Origin: Synergistaceae bacterium | GTDB taxonomy: Bacteria; Synergistota; Synergistia; Synergistales; Synergistaceae | Length of the DNA stretch: 8,516 nucleotides | NCBI GenBank assembly: GCA_031274465.1 | Contig: JAISQC010000165.1 | Location: 1-8,516, forward strand | Reading direction: 5' to 3' | Shown here: one piece after another, positions 1-6,073 of the stretch | How positions within the stretch are numbered: position 1 is the stretch's first letter | Layout of the letters: the number at the start of each line of letters is the position of its first letter | Translations under genes and position numbers: made by a program | The notes under the pieces: model-generated | Databases searched by the model: none | What the model was told of the DNA's origin: nothing | What the model saw: only the letters and a program-made list of their open reading frames with translations

Positions 1-54
1 AAAAAAGAACTCGACGAGGATATGACATCGCTGGTCGACATACTGGGCATCTGA
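1..54 (+). CDS. 3' end of an unidentified gene (last 17 codons)
   Basis: Reading from base 1, the frame encodes KKELDEDMTSLVDILGI followed by TGA at 52-54. It is open to the window edge and lies 7 bases before the start of the next gene, so it is most likely the C-terminus of a co-transcribed upstream gene. The tail is acidic then hydrophobic and too short to identify a family. I infer coding status only from the open frame and the tight spacing. Confidence 0.5.
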   Translation, partial: KKELDEDMTSLVDILGI

Positions 55-61
55 TGGTTTC

Positions 62-901
62 ATGCTGGGCTCCGTTTGCGCGCGAAAACTGACCGAGATC
101 GCGGCCGGCGGCGACGCAAGGCGCGGCCCTTCTCTGCTTTGCGAGGACGGCGTGTGGTCGAGTGCGCTCGATCTGATGCGCAGGGCGGGTTCTGCGGCGA
201 TCATCTCCGGTTTCTATATCCCGTCTGCCTCCGCCCCGGAGACGGATGGCCCGACGGGCAGCGTGGTTTTGGCGAGGGCGTTGTCTCGCGCCGGCGTTCG
301 CGCCGAGGTGTGGACGGATTTCAGGTGCGTCGGCGCATTGGCCGCTTGCGCCGACGCCATAGGGTTTCCGAGGGCGCTCGTGTCGGACGTCTCGCAATGC
401 ATGGCGTCTGCGGAATTGCCGGATCTTTTGGTATACGTCGAACGCTTGGGCAGGGCTGGGGACGGGGCGTATTATGACATGAGGGGCGTCGATGTTTCCG
501 ATTTCACGCCGCCTCTCGACGAATTCGCGCGATGCGGCGCCGCGCGCGTGATAGGCGTCGGGGACGGGGGCAACGAGGTCGGTATGGCGAATTACCGCGT
601 TGCGCTGGCGGAGATGATGCCGAGCTACTCGGGTTGCCTTTCTTCGGTCGGCGCTGACGTCTGCGTGCCGGCAGACGTGTCGAACTGGGGGGCTTACGCC
701 CTTGCTGCGGCTTTGTCCGTAGAGGTCGGGGAATGGCTTGCTCAGAGCGAGGCAGAGGAGGCCGCCATGCTGGAGGCATTGCGGAACGCCGGGGCGGTGG
801 ACGGGGTGACGAAGAAAACAGGCATGTCCGTCGACGGATTCGGCCTCGCCCGCCACTTGAAGGTCTGTTCCGAGCTGATGGGGCTGATGGGCTTGCCATG
901 A
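62..901 (+). CDS. D-glutamate cyclase-like protein (DUF4392 / DGLUCY C-terminal domain)
   Basis: This 279-residue protein probably converts D-glutamate to 5-oxoproline in the cytoplasm, the reaction assigned to the DGLUCY family. Seen in the sequence are a GFYIP stretch at residues 50-54, ETDGPTG at 60-66, a glycine-rich GVGDGGNEVGM at 165-175, and DVSNWGAYALAAAL from about 205. I recognise these as the conserved blocks of the DUF4392 domain. The long mitochondrial DGLUCY enzymes carry an extra N-terminal DUF1445-type domain, which is absent here, so this is the stand-alone form. No signal peptide is seen. ATG at 62 is the only start in frame after a stop at 23-25; no good Shine-Dalgarno precedes it, which fits coupling to the upstream gene. 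The gene ends in ATGA, overlapping a mini-ORF. The family call is from memory of motifs, and the substrate is inferred. Confidence 0.8.
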   Translation: MLGSVCARKLTEIAAGGDARRGPSLLCEDGVWSSALDLMRRAGSAAIISGFYIPSASAPETDGPTGSVVLARALSRAGVRAEVWTDFRCVGALAACADAIGFPRALVSDVSQCMASAELPDLLVYVERLGRAGDGAYYDMRGVDVSDFTPPLDEFARCGAARVIGVGDGGNEVGMANYRVALAEMMPSYSGCLSSVGADVCVPADVSNWGAYALAAALSVEVGEWLAQSEAEEAAMLEALRNAGAVDGVTKKTGMSVDGFGLARHLKVCSELMGLMGLP

Positions 902-933
902 GCGGAATCGTTCGGAGGGGGCGTGCTCTCTGA
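898..933 (+). other. 11-codon mini-ORF bridging two genes
   Basis: ATG at 898 overlaps the TGA of the cyclase gene (ATGA) and opens an 11-codon frame, MSGIVRRGRAL. Its TGA at 931-933 overlaps the ATG of the next gene (TGATG). It contains GGAGGGGG at 914-921, which is probably the ribosome binding site of the next gene. The peptide may have no function; the arrangement could hand ribosomes from one gene to the next. It could equally be chance in GC-rich DNA. Confidence 0.25.
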
Positions 934-1418
934 TGGCGGATCACAGCCGCAAAAGCGCTAAATCCTTGGCACTGGCGGGAGTTTTTGTGATCGCGTTGAT
1001 GGCGTGCCTCTCCTGGAGCTTTCACACCAACAATATCGTAGCCGGTTCCTTCCGCCTCGACGAAGTGCAGATATGCGAAGAGCTCGACGAAGATCTGAAG
1101 CCGGTTCGGGCTGACAGAAACATCCCGCTCGACGCGCAGCAGGTTTGCCTGTGGTTCGCCTATTCGCGGGCGAGAAACGGAGACTCCCTTGAAATTTCGT
1201 GGTCTCTCAACGAACGCATGATACAGAGGGAAACTGTGCGCTTGTCCGAGCGGAGCGGGACGAGGGCTTTTTATCTGCTCAAGGAGGATGGCTCCCCGCT
1301 CGACGCCGGTTATTACTCGGTCTCGATCAACTGCAATGGCAGGGAGCGGGGTACCGAAAGCTTCTCCGTCGCCTCAGCAGCCAAAGACGTGTCCGCAGAC
1401 GTCCTCATATGGGACTAG
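933..1418 (+). CDS. Small exported or membrane-anchored protein of unknown family, possible lipoprotein
   Basis: I do not recognise this 161-residue protein. The N-terminus has basic residues (R6, K7, K10), then a hydrophobic stretch at about 11-28, so it is exported or anchored facing out. LMAC at 22-25 resembles a lipobox, but Met at -2 is atypical; an uncleaved anchor is the alternative. The rest looks like a beta-rich domain: alternating segments such as SLEISWSLN, a basic ERMIQRETVRLSERSG stretch, then PLDAGYYSVSINCNG at about 123-137, resembling the closing strands of Ig-like folds. Two Cys lie in the mature part before this (CEELDED and VCLWF) and one in INCNG. The ATG at 933 has GGAGGGGG at 914-921 and a TGATG junction with the mini-ORF. 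A terminator follows, so it ends the transcription unit with the cyclase gene. Confidence 0.75.
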   Translation: MADHSRKSAKSLALAGVFVIALMACLSWSFHTNNIVAGSFRLDEVQICEELDEDLKPVRADRNIPLDAQQVCLWFAYSRARNGDSLEISWSLNERMIQRETVRLSERSGTRAFYLLKEDGSPLDAGYYSVSINCNGRERGTESFSVASAAKDVSADVLIWD

Positions 1419-1455
1419 CCCTGAGGCGGCGGGCGTGAGGGCGCAAAAAATTTAA

Positions 1456-1478
1456 AAGAGGCGAGCCTCTTGCTTTTT
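1456..1478 (+). terminator. Rho-independent terminator
   Basis: AAGAGGC at 1456-1462 and GCCTCTT at 1465-1471 are perfect inverse complements, giving about six pairs around a CGAG loop, followed after GC by five Ts at 1474-1478. An A-rich run at 1445-1450 precedes the stem, so the structure would also have a T-rich tail on the other strand, although no convergent gene is seen. It lies 38 bases past the preceding stop codon and separates that unit from rho. Confidence 0.75.
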
Positions 1479-1638
1479 GTTGCATTGGAGTTAAAATCAG
1501 TGCAGTTATTTTTGATGGTACACATACATGCCGGTGTTGTCCCGAAGCGACATAAAATTAGCGCGCTTTTTCGCATTCACTCGCTGACGCATATCTATAA
1601 CTCAGGTTCAAAGCCAATTGGGAGGCATATCTAAAACA
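1479..1638 (+). promoter_or_regulatory. Putative promoter and leader region of rho
   Basis: This non-coding stretch between the terminator and rho is visibly more AT-rich than its neighbours. It must hold the rho promoter if the terminator works. Candidate -10 boxes are TAAAAT at 1492-1497, with TTGCTT 16 bases upstream inside the terminator tail, and TATAAC at 1596-1601 with no convincing -35. Neither is strong. Rho genes in several bacteria are autoregulated by attenuation in their leader; whether that happens here cannot be read from the sequence. Confidence 0.3.
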
Positions 1639-2994
1639 ATGAATAACACAATCGATCAGGACGACGCCGCACTGCAGGACTTAAACGACGCAAAAGAGGC
1701 TGTTGCGGTGGCGGATACGGCGGAGCTGAGAAGCGCGCCCGCCGCGCGCGTCGATTTCAACAAACTCGTCGCAATGCCGATCATCGAACTTCGCAAAGTC
1801 GCGCGCGAGCTGGGAGTCGCAAGCCCCACGACGCAGAGGAAGGACGATCTGATCGTAAGCACGCTCGCCGCGCAGTCGCTGCTGATGGGGTTCCGTTTCG
1901 GGGGGGGGACGCTCGAATGCCTTCCCGAGGGTTACGGCTTCCTTCGCCCCTCCGGCCTCTTGCCGAGCAACAACGACATATACGTGTCGGCCTCGCAGAT
2001 AAGGCGGTTCGGTCTGAGAAATGGCGACGTCGTGTGGGGCATGGTGCGGCCGCCTCGGGACCCCGAGCATTACGAGGCTTTGATCCGCGTCGAGACTGTC
2101 AATTTCTCCGATCCGGAGGAAGCCCGGAGGCGCCCCATGTTCGAGGCTCTCGTTCCGATATTTCCCGACGAGAAGATATGCCTTGAGACTGAGCAAAAGA
2201 GGCTTTCCACCCGGCTCGTCGATTTGTTCGTCCCAATAGGCAAAGGCCAGCGCGCCCTCATAGTCTCGCCGCCGAAGGCCGGCAAGACCACTCTTCTGAA
2301 ACATCTCGCAAACGCCATCACCATCAACCACCCCGAAGTGATAATGATGGTTCTGCTCGTGGACGAGCGCCCCGAGGAAGTGACCGATATGAGCCGCTCC
2401 GTGGACGGCGAGATAATAGCGTCCACGTTCGACCGTCCGGCCGAGGAGCATATGAGGGTGGCGTCGCTGTCTTTGGAAAAGGCGAAGAGGCTTGTGGAGG
2501 TCGGCAAGGATGTCGTGCTGCTGCTCGATTCGATAACGCGCCTCGCCCGCGCCTCAAACCTGATAGTCCCGCCGTCGGGCCGCACTCTCTCGGGCGGCAT
2601 GGACCCGGCAGCTCTTTATTTCCCGAAAAAGTTTTTCGGCGCCGCGCGGAATATTGAAAATGGCGGAAGCCTTACTATAATAGGAACGTCATTGGTCGAA
2701 ACGGGCAGCAGGATGGACGATGTGATTTACGAGGAGTTCAAAGGCACTGGCAATATGGAAATTCATCTGTCGAGGAAGATATCGGAGCAGAGGATATTCC
2801 CGGCGATCGACATCACCCGCTCCGGAACGCGCAGAGAAGACCTGCTCATGGGCGAAGAAGAGCTGCAGCGCCTGTGGGCCCTCCGCAGGAAGATTGCCAA
2901 CATGGACGAGGCTGAGGTTTTGTCGCTGATAATGGATAAGCTGAAATCGACGGTGTCCAACAAAGAATTCCTTGGCACGATAAAGGTAGGGTAA
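1639..2994 (+). CDS. rho: Transcription termination factor Rho
   Basis: Rho is the hexameric RNA-dependent ATPase and helicase that ends transcription at unstructured C-rich RNA. Starting from ATG 1639 the protein has 451 residues, against 419 in E. coli. An acidic 39-residue N-terminal extension precedes the helical N-terminal domain at about 40-80. The cold-shock-type RNA-binding domain lies at about 86-155, with EGYGFLRP near 97. Walker A is SPPKAGKT at 210-217 (K216), Walker B is VLLLD ending at D297, the Q-loop region is LSGGMD at 317-322, and the R-loop is KGTGN at 368-372. All core motifs are intact and there is no large insertion domain. GGGAGG at 1620-1625 is 13 bases before the ATG, a little long. 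An in-frame TTG at 1618 overlaps that site and would add seven residues, so I prefer the ATG. It heads the downstream gene string. Confidence 0.97.
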   Translation: MNNTIDQDDAALQDLNDAKEAVAVADTAELRSAPAARVDFNKLVAMPIIELRKVARELGVASPTTQRKDDLIVSTLAAQSLLMGFRFGGGTLECLPEGYGFLRPSGLLPSNNDIYVSASQIRRFGLRNGDVVWGMVRPPRDPEHYEALIRVETVNFSDPEEARRRPMFEALVPIFPDEKICLETEQKRLSTRLVDLFVPIGKGQRALIVSPPKAGKTTLLKHLANAITINHPEVIMMVLLVDERPEEVTDMSRSVDGEIIASTFDRPAEEHMRVASLSLEKAKRLVEVGKDVVLLLDSITRLARASNLIVPPSGRTLSGGMDPAALYFPKKFFGAARNIENGGSLTIIGTSLVETGSRMDDVIYEEFKGTGNMEIHLSRKISEQRIFPAIDITRSGTRREDLLMGEEELQRLWALRRKIANMDEAEVLSLIMDKLKSTVSNKEFLGTIKVG

Positions 2995-3030
2995 GTTCGC
3001 TCAGGCCATGCCCGATCCCCGTCGCGCGAT

Positions 3031-3037
3031 GAGGAGG
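3031..3037 (+). promoter_or_regulatory. Strong Shine-Dalgarno supporting a TTG start
   Basis: GAGGAGG lies seven bases before TTG at 3045. This spacing, and the basic signal-peptide start that follows immediately (KSKIRKLKKK), decide the TTG as the start of the peptidase gene. No in-frame ATG occurs before the signal peptide. Confidence 0.8.
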
Positions 3038-3044
3038 TCGTTTT

Positions 3045-4373
3045 TTGAAAAGTAAAATACGCAAACTTAAAAAAAAGGTTTTGCTTGCCGCGCTGATCGT
3101 CACAGCCTCTCTGTCGTTCACATGTATAAGCTACGCGGGCAAGCGGGCTGGGACTTACTGGTACGTCATCGACTCGGGGGACGGGATAAACTCCGACTAT
3201 TCGTCTGGGTACGTAGTTGTCGACGCCATAGACGCGCGAAACGGCGAATGGGATGGCATAGGGCCGTTCCAAGGCGACGGGCCGTCTTTTTCAAGCCCTG
3301 GGGTGGAGTTTTACGAAGAGGGCGAAACCCAAGGGGATGGGCAGGACGCAAAACAAGAGCCCGAGGCGGTTTCCGGGGATTGGAAGCCGATGACGGTCGA
3401 GGCCGGCGGCACGCTCTCAAAAATTTCCGAAAAATACGGCATTTCCATAGAAGACATAATGAAGGCAAACGAGATCACGGACCAGCACAGGCTCCGCGAA
3501 GGGCAAAAACTGTACATCCCCAACAGCCCGGAAGCGGTCGAAACGACGCTGGCGTACGTGACAGGCCTGAAAAACGAGGCGCTTGCCAAACTTAAAAACG
3601 CTTCCCCTGTCGAATTGAAGGACTATATAGTGAAAAACGGCGACACCCTTTGGAGCATCGCAAACGCCTTCGACCTCGACGTAAACACCCTCTTCGGGTG
3701 CAACAAAGTCTCAGAAGGCGACATATTGAAGGTGGGCGCTGTCGTCAAGGTTCCAAATCAGGATGGGATATTCGTCACGGTCAAAAGCGGGCAGACGGTA
3801 GACAAGCTCGCCAAGGAGTACAGCATATACCCCGAGGCGATAATGTCCGCCAACAGGATGGATGGAGCGTCTTCTCTAAAGCAGGGGGGAGAGATATTCC
3901 TTCCTGGCGCCAAGGTGGCGGCGTTCGTGGAGAGCAATGGCGCCAGAAGGGCAGTGGCTTCGGGCGTCAAGGAAAAAGTCACGGCGAAAAAGGGTTTTGG
4001 CTGGCCTGTCGTGGGCAAAATATCGAGCTCGTATGGATGGAGGAGGGACCCGATCCGAGGGAGAAGGGATTTCCACACCGGACTCGACATAAGGGCGCCG
4101 AGAGGGCGGCCCATAGTGGCAGCCTCCGCCGGCAAAGTGGTCCACTCCGGCTGGATGGGCGGTTACGGCAGGACGATAGTCATTTCGCATCCGGGAAATG
4201 TGACGACGCTTTACGGTCATTGCAGCTCGCTGCTCGTGAAAGCCGGAACTACGGTAAAAAGAGGGCAGAGGATAGCCCTTGTCGGCAGCACCGGGAGATC
4301 CACCGGCAACCACCTTCATTTCGAAGTGAGGTCCGGAGGGTCGCCGATGAACCCGATAAAGGTTTTAAGATAA
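3045..4373 (+). CDS. Secreted M23 peptidase with three LysM domains
   Basis: This 442-residue protein should bind and cut, or regulate the cutting of, peptidoglycan in the periplasm. A very basic N-terminus and hydrophobic core lead to a likely signal-peptidase site after SYA (about residue 31). A poorly conserved-looking acidic and Gly-rich region follows to about 112. Three LysM domains lie at about 115-160, 193-238 and 241-288, then a lysostaphin-type M23 domain from about 318. The M23 zinc and catalytic residues look intact: H344 and D348 in FHTGLD, H392 in YGHC, and H423 and H425 in HLHFE. It is therefore more likely an active endopeptidase than a degenerate NlpD/EnvC-like activator, though that family cannot be excluded from architecture alone. 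The start is TTG with a strong ribosome site. It lies 50 bases after rho and 36 before pyrG. Confidence 0.93.
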   Translation: MKSKIRKLKKKVLLAALIVTASLSFTCISYAGKRAGTYWYVIDSGDGINSDYSSGYVVVDAIDARNGEWDGIGPFQGDGPSFSSPGVEFYEEGETQGDGQDAKQEPEAVSGDWKPMTVEAGGTLSKISEKYGISIEDIMKANEITDQHRLREGQKLYIPNSPEAVETTLAYVTGLKNEALAKLKNASPVELKDYIVKNGDTLWSIANAFDLDVNTLFGCNKVSEGDILKVGAVVKVPNQDGIFVTVKSGQTVDKLAKEYSIYPEAIMSANRMDGASSLKQGGEIFLPGAKVAAFVESNGARRAVASGVKEKVTAKKGFGWPVVGKISSSYGWRRDPIRGRRDFHTGLDIRAPRGRPIVAASAGKVVHSGWMGGYGRTIVISHPGNVTTLYGHCSSLLVKAGTTVKRGQRIALVGSTGRSTGNHLHFEVRSGGSPMNPIKVLR

Positions 4374-4409
4374 TATTTTCCATCATCACCCAAGGAGTGA
4401 CCTTGTAGT

Positions 4410-6011
4410 ATGGCCAAGTTTATTTTCGTAACAGGAGGAGTCGTCTCGTCGCTTGGCAAGGGCATCACGGCGGCGTCGCTCGGCACTCTTCTCAAGCGCA
4501 GGGGTTATCGCGTGTCGATAATCAAGATGGACCCGTATCTGAATGTGGACGCGGGAACGATGAATCCGTTTCAGCACGGGGAGGTTTTCGTAACAGACGA
4601 CGGAGCGGAGACGGATCTCGACCTCGGCCACTACGAGCGTTTCATCGACGAACCGCTCTGCAGCGACAACAGCGCTACCGCCGGAAAGATATATCAGGAG
4701 GTCATCAGGAAGGAGCGCGCCGGCCGCTATAATGGCGGCACCGTCCAAGTGATACCTCACGTCACCAACGAGATACAGGAGAGCATACTGAGGGTGGCGT
4801 CGGATTACGACGTCGTGATAGCAGAGATCGGCGGAACTGTAGGCGACATCGAGGGGCAGCCCTTCCTCGAGGCCATAAGGCAGATGGCGGGCAGGGTCGG
4901 TCGGGCGAACGTGCTTTACTGCCACGTCACCCTGATACCCTACATAGCGGCAGCCGGGGAGCTGAAGACGAAGCCGACTCAGCACAGCGTCAATGAACTG
5001 CGGCGCATAGGCATCCAGCCCGACATAATAGTGTGCCGTTCGCAGTTCCCACTGCTGACCGAACTGAAGGACAAGATAGCCCTCTTCTGCAGCGTTTCGA
5101 ACGACAGCATATTCGAGGCGATCGACGCCGAATCCATCTATGCCGTCCCCGTTTCCCTCCAGAGGCAGGGCTTGGATCGAATGGTGATCGCCAGGCTCGG
5201 CCTGCCTCAGGGCAAAGAAGTCGAAATACAGGATTGGCTGAATTTCCTCGAGATGCGCGCCAACCCGGAAGGGGAGGTCGAGATCGCCCTCGTTGGAAAA
5301 TACACCGGAATCAAAGACGCGTATATGAGCGTAAACGAGGCGATACTGCACGCATCCGTCCACAACCGCGTCTCCGTCAAATTGCGGCACATAGAGACCG
5401 AGGAGATAGAAAAACTGGGCGCCGCGGTTGTCCTGAAGGGAGTGAACGGGATACTTGTTCCGGGAGGTTTCGGCTCCAGAGGGATGGAGGGCAAAATAGC
5501 GGCTGCCGGCTACGCCCGCGAGAGCGGGACGCCGTATTTCGGCCTATGCCTCGGCTTGCAGGCCGCAGTGATCGATTTCGCTCGGAACGTGGCGCAGCTC
5601 GCTCTGGCGAACAGCTCGGAGATGGATCCCGGAACGCCGAACCCCGTGGTTCACATGATGGAGGAACAGAAGGCGGTGAACGACATCGGGGGAACGATGA
5701 GGCTCGGAGCGTATCCCTGCCGCCTGAAGGAGGGAACGCGCGCGCATGCGGCTTACGGAGAGCCGGAGATACGCGAGCGCCATCGCCACCGCTACGAGTT
5801 CAACGACAGCTATCGGGAGAGGTTCGACGCGCTAGGGATGCGCGTTACGGGGCTGTACCCAGCAAAAAACCTTGCGGAGATAATGGAGCTGGCGTCTCAT
5901 CCGTGGTTCGTCGGCGTGCAGTTCCACCCCGAGTTTTTGTCGCGCCCGCTGAGGCCGCACCCGCTTTTCAGGGACTTCATCGCGGCGGCGAAAAAAAATG
6001 CGGGATTGTGA
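4410..6011 (+). CDS. pyrG: CTP synthase (glutamine-hydrolysing)
   Basis: CTP synthase makes CTP from UTP, ATP and glutamine in the cytoplasm. The 533-residue length matches the family (about 535-545). The N-terminal amidoligase domain begins FVTGGVVSSLGKGITAASLG with the phosphate-binding loop around residues 9-20, and continues through KMDPYLNVDAGTMNP and DDGAETDLDLGHYERF. The C-terminal glutamine amidotransferase domain has GGFGSRG, the nucleophile C380 in FGLCLGLQ, and the H506/E508 pair in FHPEF. All catalytic landmarks are present. AAGGAG at 4392-4397 lies 12 bases before the ATG. CTP feeds nucleic acids, phospholipid precursors and CMP-Kdo for LPS, which suits the envelope genes around it. 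A much longer reading frame starting at 5033 overlaps this gene's 3' half but is a shadow. Confidence 0.98.
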   Translation: MAKFIFVTGGVVSSLGKGITAASLGTLLKRRGYRVSIIKMDPYLNVDAGTMNPFQHGEVFVTDDGAETDLDLGHYERFIDEPLCSDNSATAGKIYQEVIRKERAGRYNGGTVQVIPHVTNEIQESILRVASDYDVVIAEIGGTVGDIEGQPFLEAIRQMAGRVGRANVLYCHVTLIPYIAAAGELKTKPTQHSVNELRRIGIQPDIIVCRSQFPLLTELKDKIALFCSVSNDSIFEAIDAESIYAVPVSLQRQGLDRMVIARLGLPQGKEVEIQDWLNFLEMRANPEGEVEIALVGKYTGIKDAYMSVNEAILHASVHNRVSVKLRHIETEEIEKLGAAVVLKGVNGILVPGGFGSRGMEGKIAAAGYARESGTPYFGLCLGLQAAVIDFARNVAQLALANSSEMDPGTPNPVVHMMEEQKAVNDIGGTMRLGAYPCRLKEGTRAHAAYGEPEIRERHRHRYEFNDSYRERFDALGMRVTGLYPAKNLAEIMELASHPWFVGVQFHPEFLSRPLRPHPLFRDFIAAAKKNAGL

Positions 6012-6037
6012 CGCGACGCCGCGATCTCAGGCGTCAC
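6008..6037 (+). other. Overlapping inverted repeats after pyrG
   Basis: Two mutually exclusive hairpins can form: GACGCC (6015-6020) with GGCGTC (6030-6035), or GTGACGC (6008-6014, including the stop codon) with GCGTCAC (6031-6037). No T-tract follows, so this is not a standard terminator. It could be an RNA-processing or stability element, or chance. Confidence 0.3.
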
Positions 6038-6055
6038 TCCTCAAACTGTTGCGAT

Positions 6056-6063
6056 AAAGGGGG
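6056..6063 (+). promoter_or_regulatory. Ribosome binding site choosing between GTG and ATG
   Basis: AAAGGGGG lies 10 bases before ATG 6074 but only 4 before the in-frame GTG 6068. The spacing favours the ATG; the GTG would add only two residues. Confidence 0.55.
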
Positions 6064-6073
6064 TAAAGTGGAA

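Noticed and set aside
54..92. A 12-codon mini-ORF opening from the TGATG at 52-56
   Set aside because: It overlaps the cyclase start out of frame, has no ribosome site and does not end on a gene start, so it gives no coupling argument.
504..1025. A 173-codon - strand frame
   Set aside because: Rich in Arg and Pro and antisense to the cyclase and the next gene; it looks like composition bias.
1418..1442. A GCCCT / AGGGC inverted repeat just after the small exported gene
   Set aside because: Five pairs across a 15-base loop with no T-tract; weaker than the adjacent terminator.
1618..1638. TTG 1618 as the rho start
   Set aside because: It overlaps the GGGAGG ribosome site, and ATG 1639 lies downstream of it in a usable position.
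3008..3055. A 15-codon mini-ORF between rho and the peptidase
   Set aside because: No ribosome site, and it overlaps the peptidase start out of frame; likely chance.
4386..5390. A 334-codon frame on the - strand opposite pyrG
   Set aside because: It lies opposite a conserved gene, a common shadow in GC-rich DNA, and shows no family motif or ribosome site.
5033..6073. A 694-codon frame starting at 5033 and ending at 7117
   Set aside because: Its first part runs in another frame across pyrG's amidotransferase half and is Arg/Pro-rich with no family look. Only the part from ATG 6074, with a signal peptide and ribosome site, is convincing.
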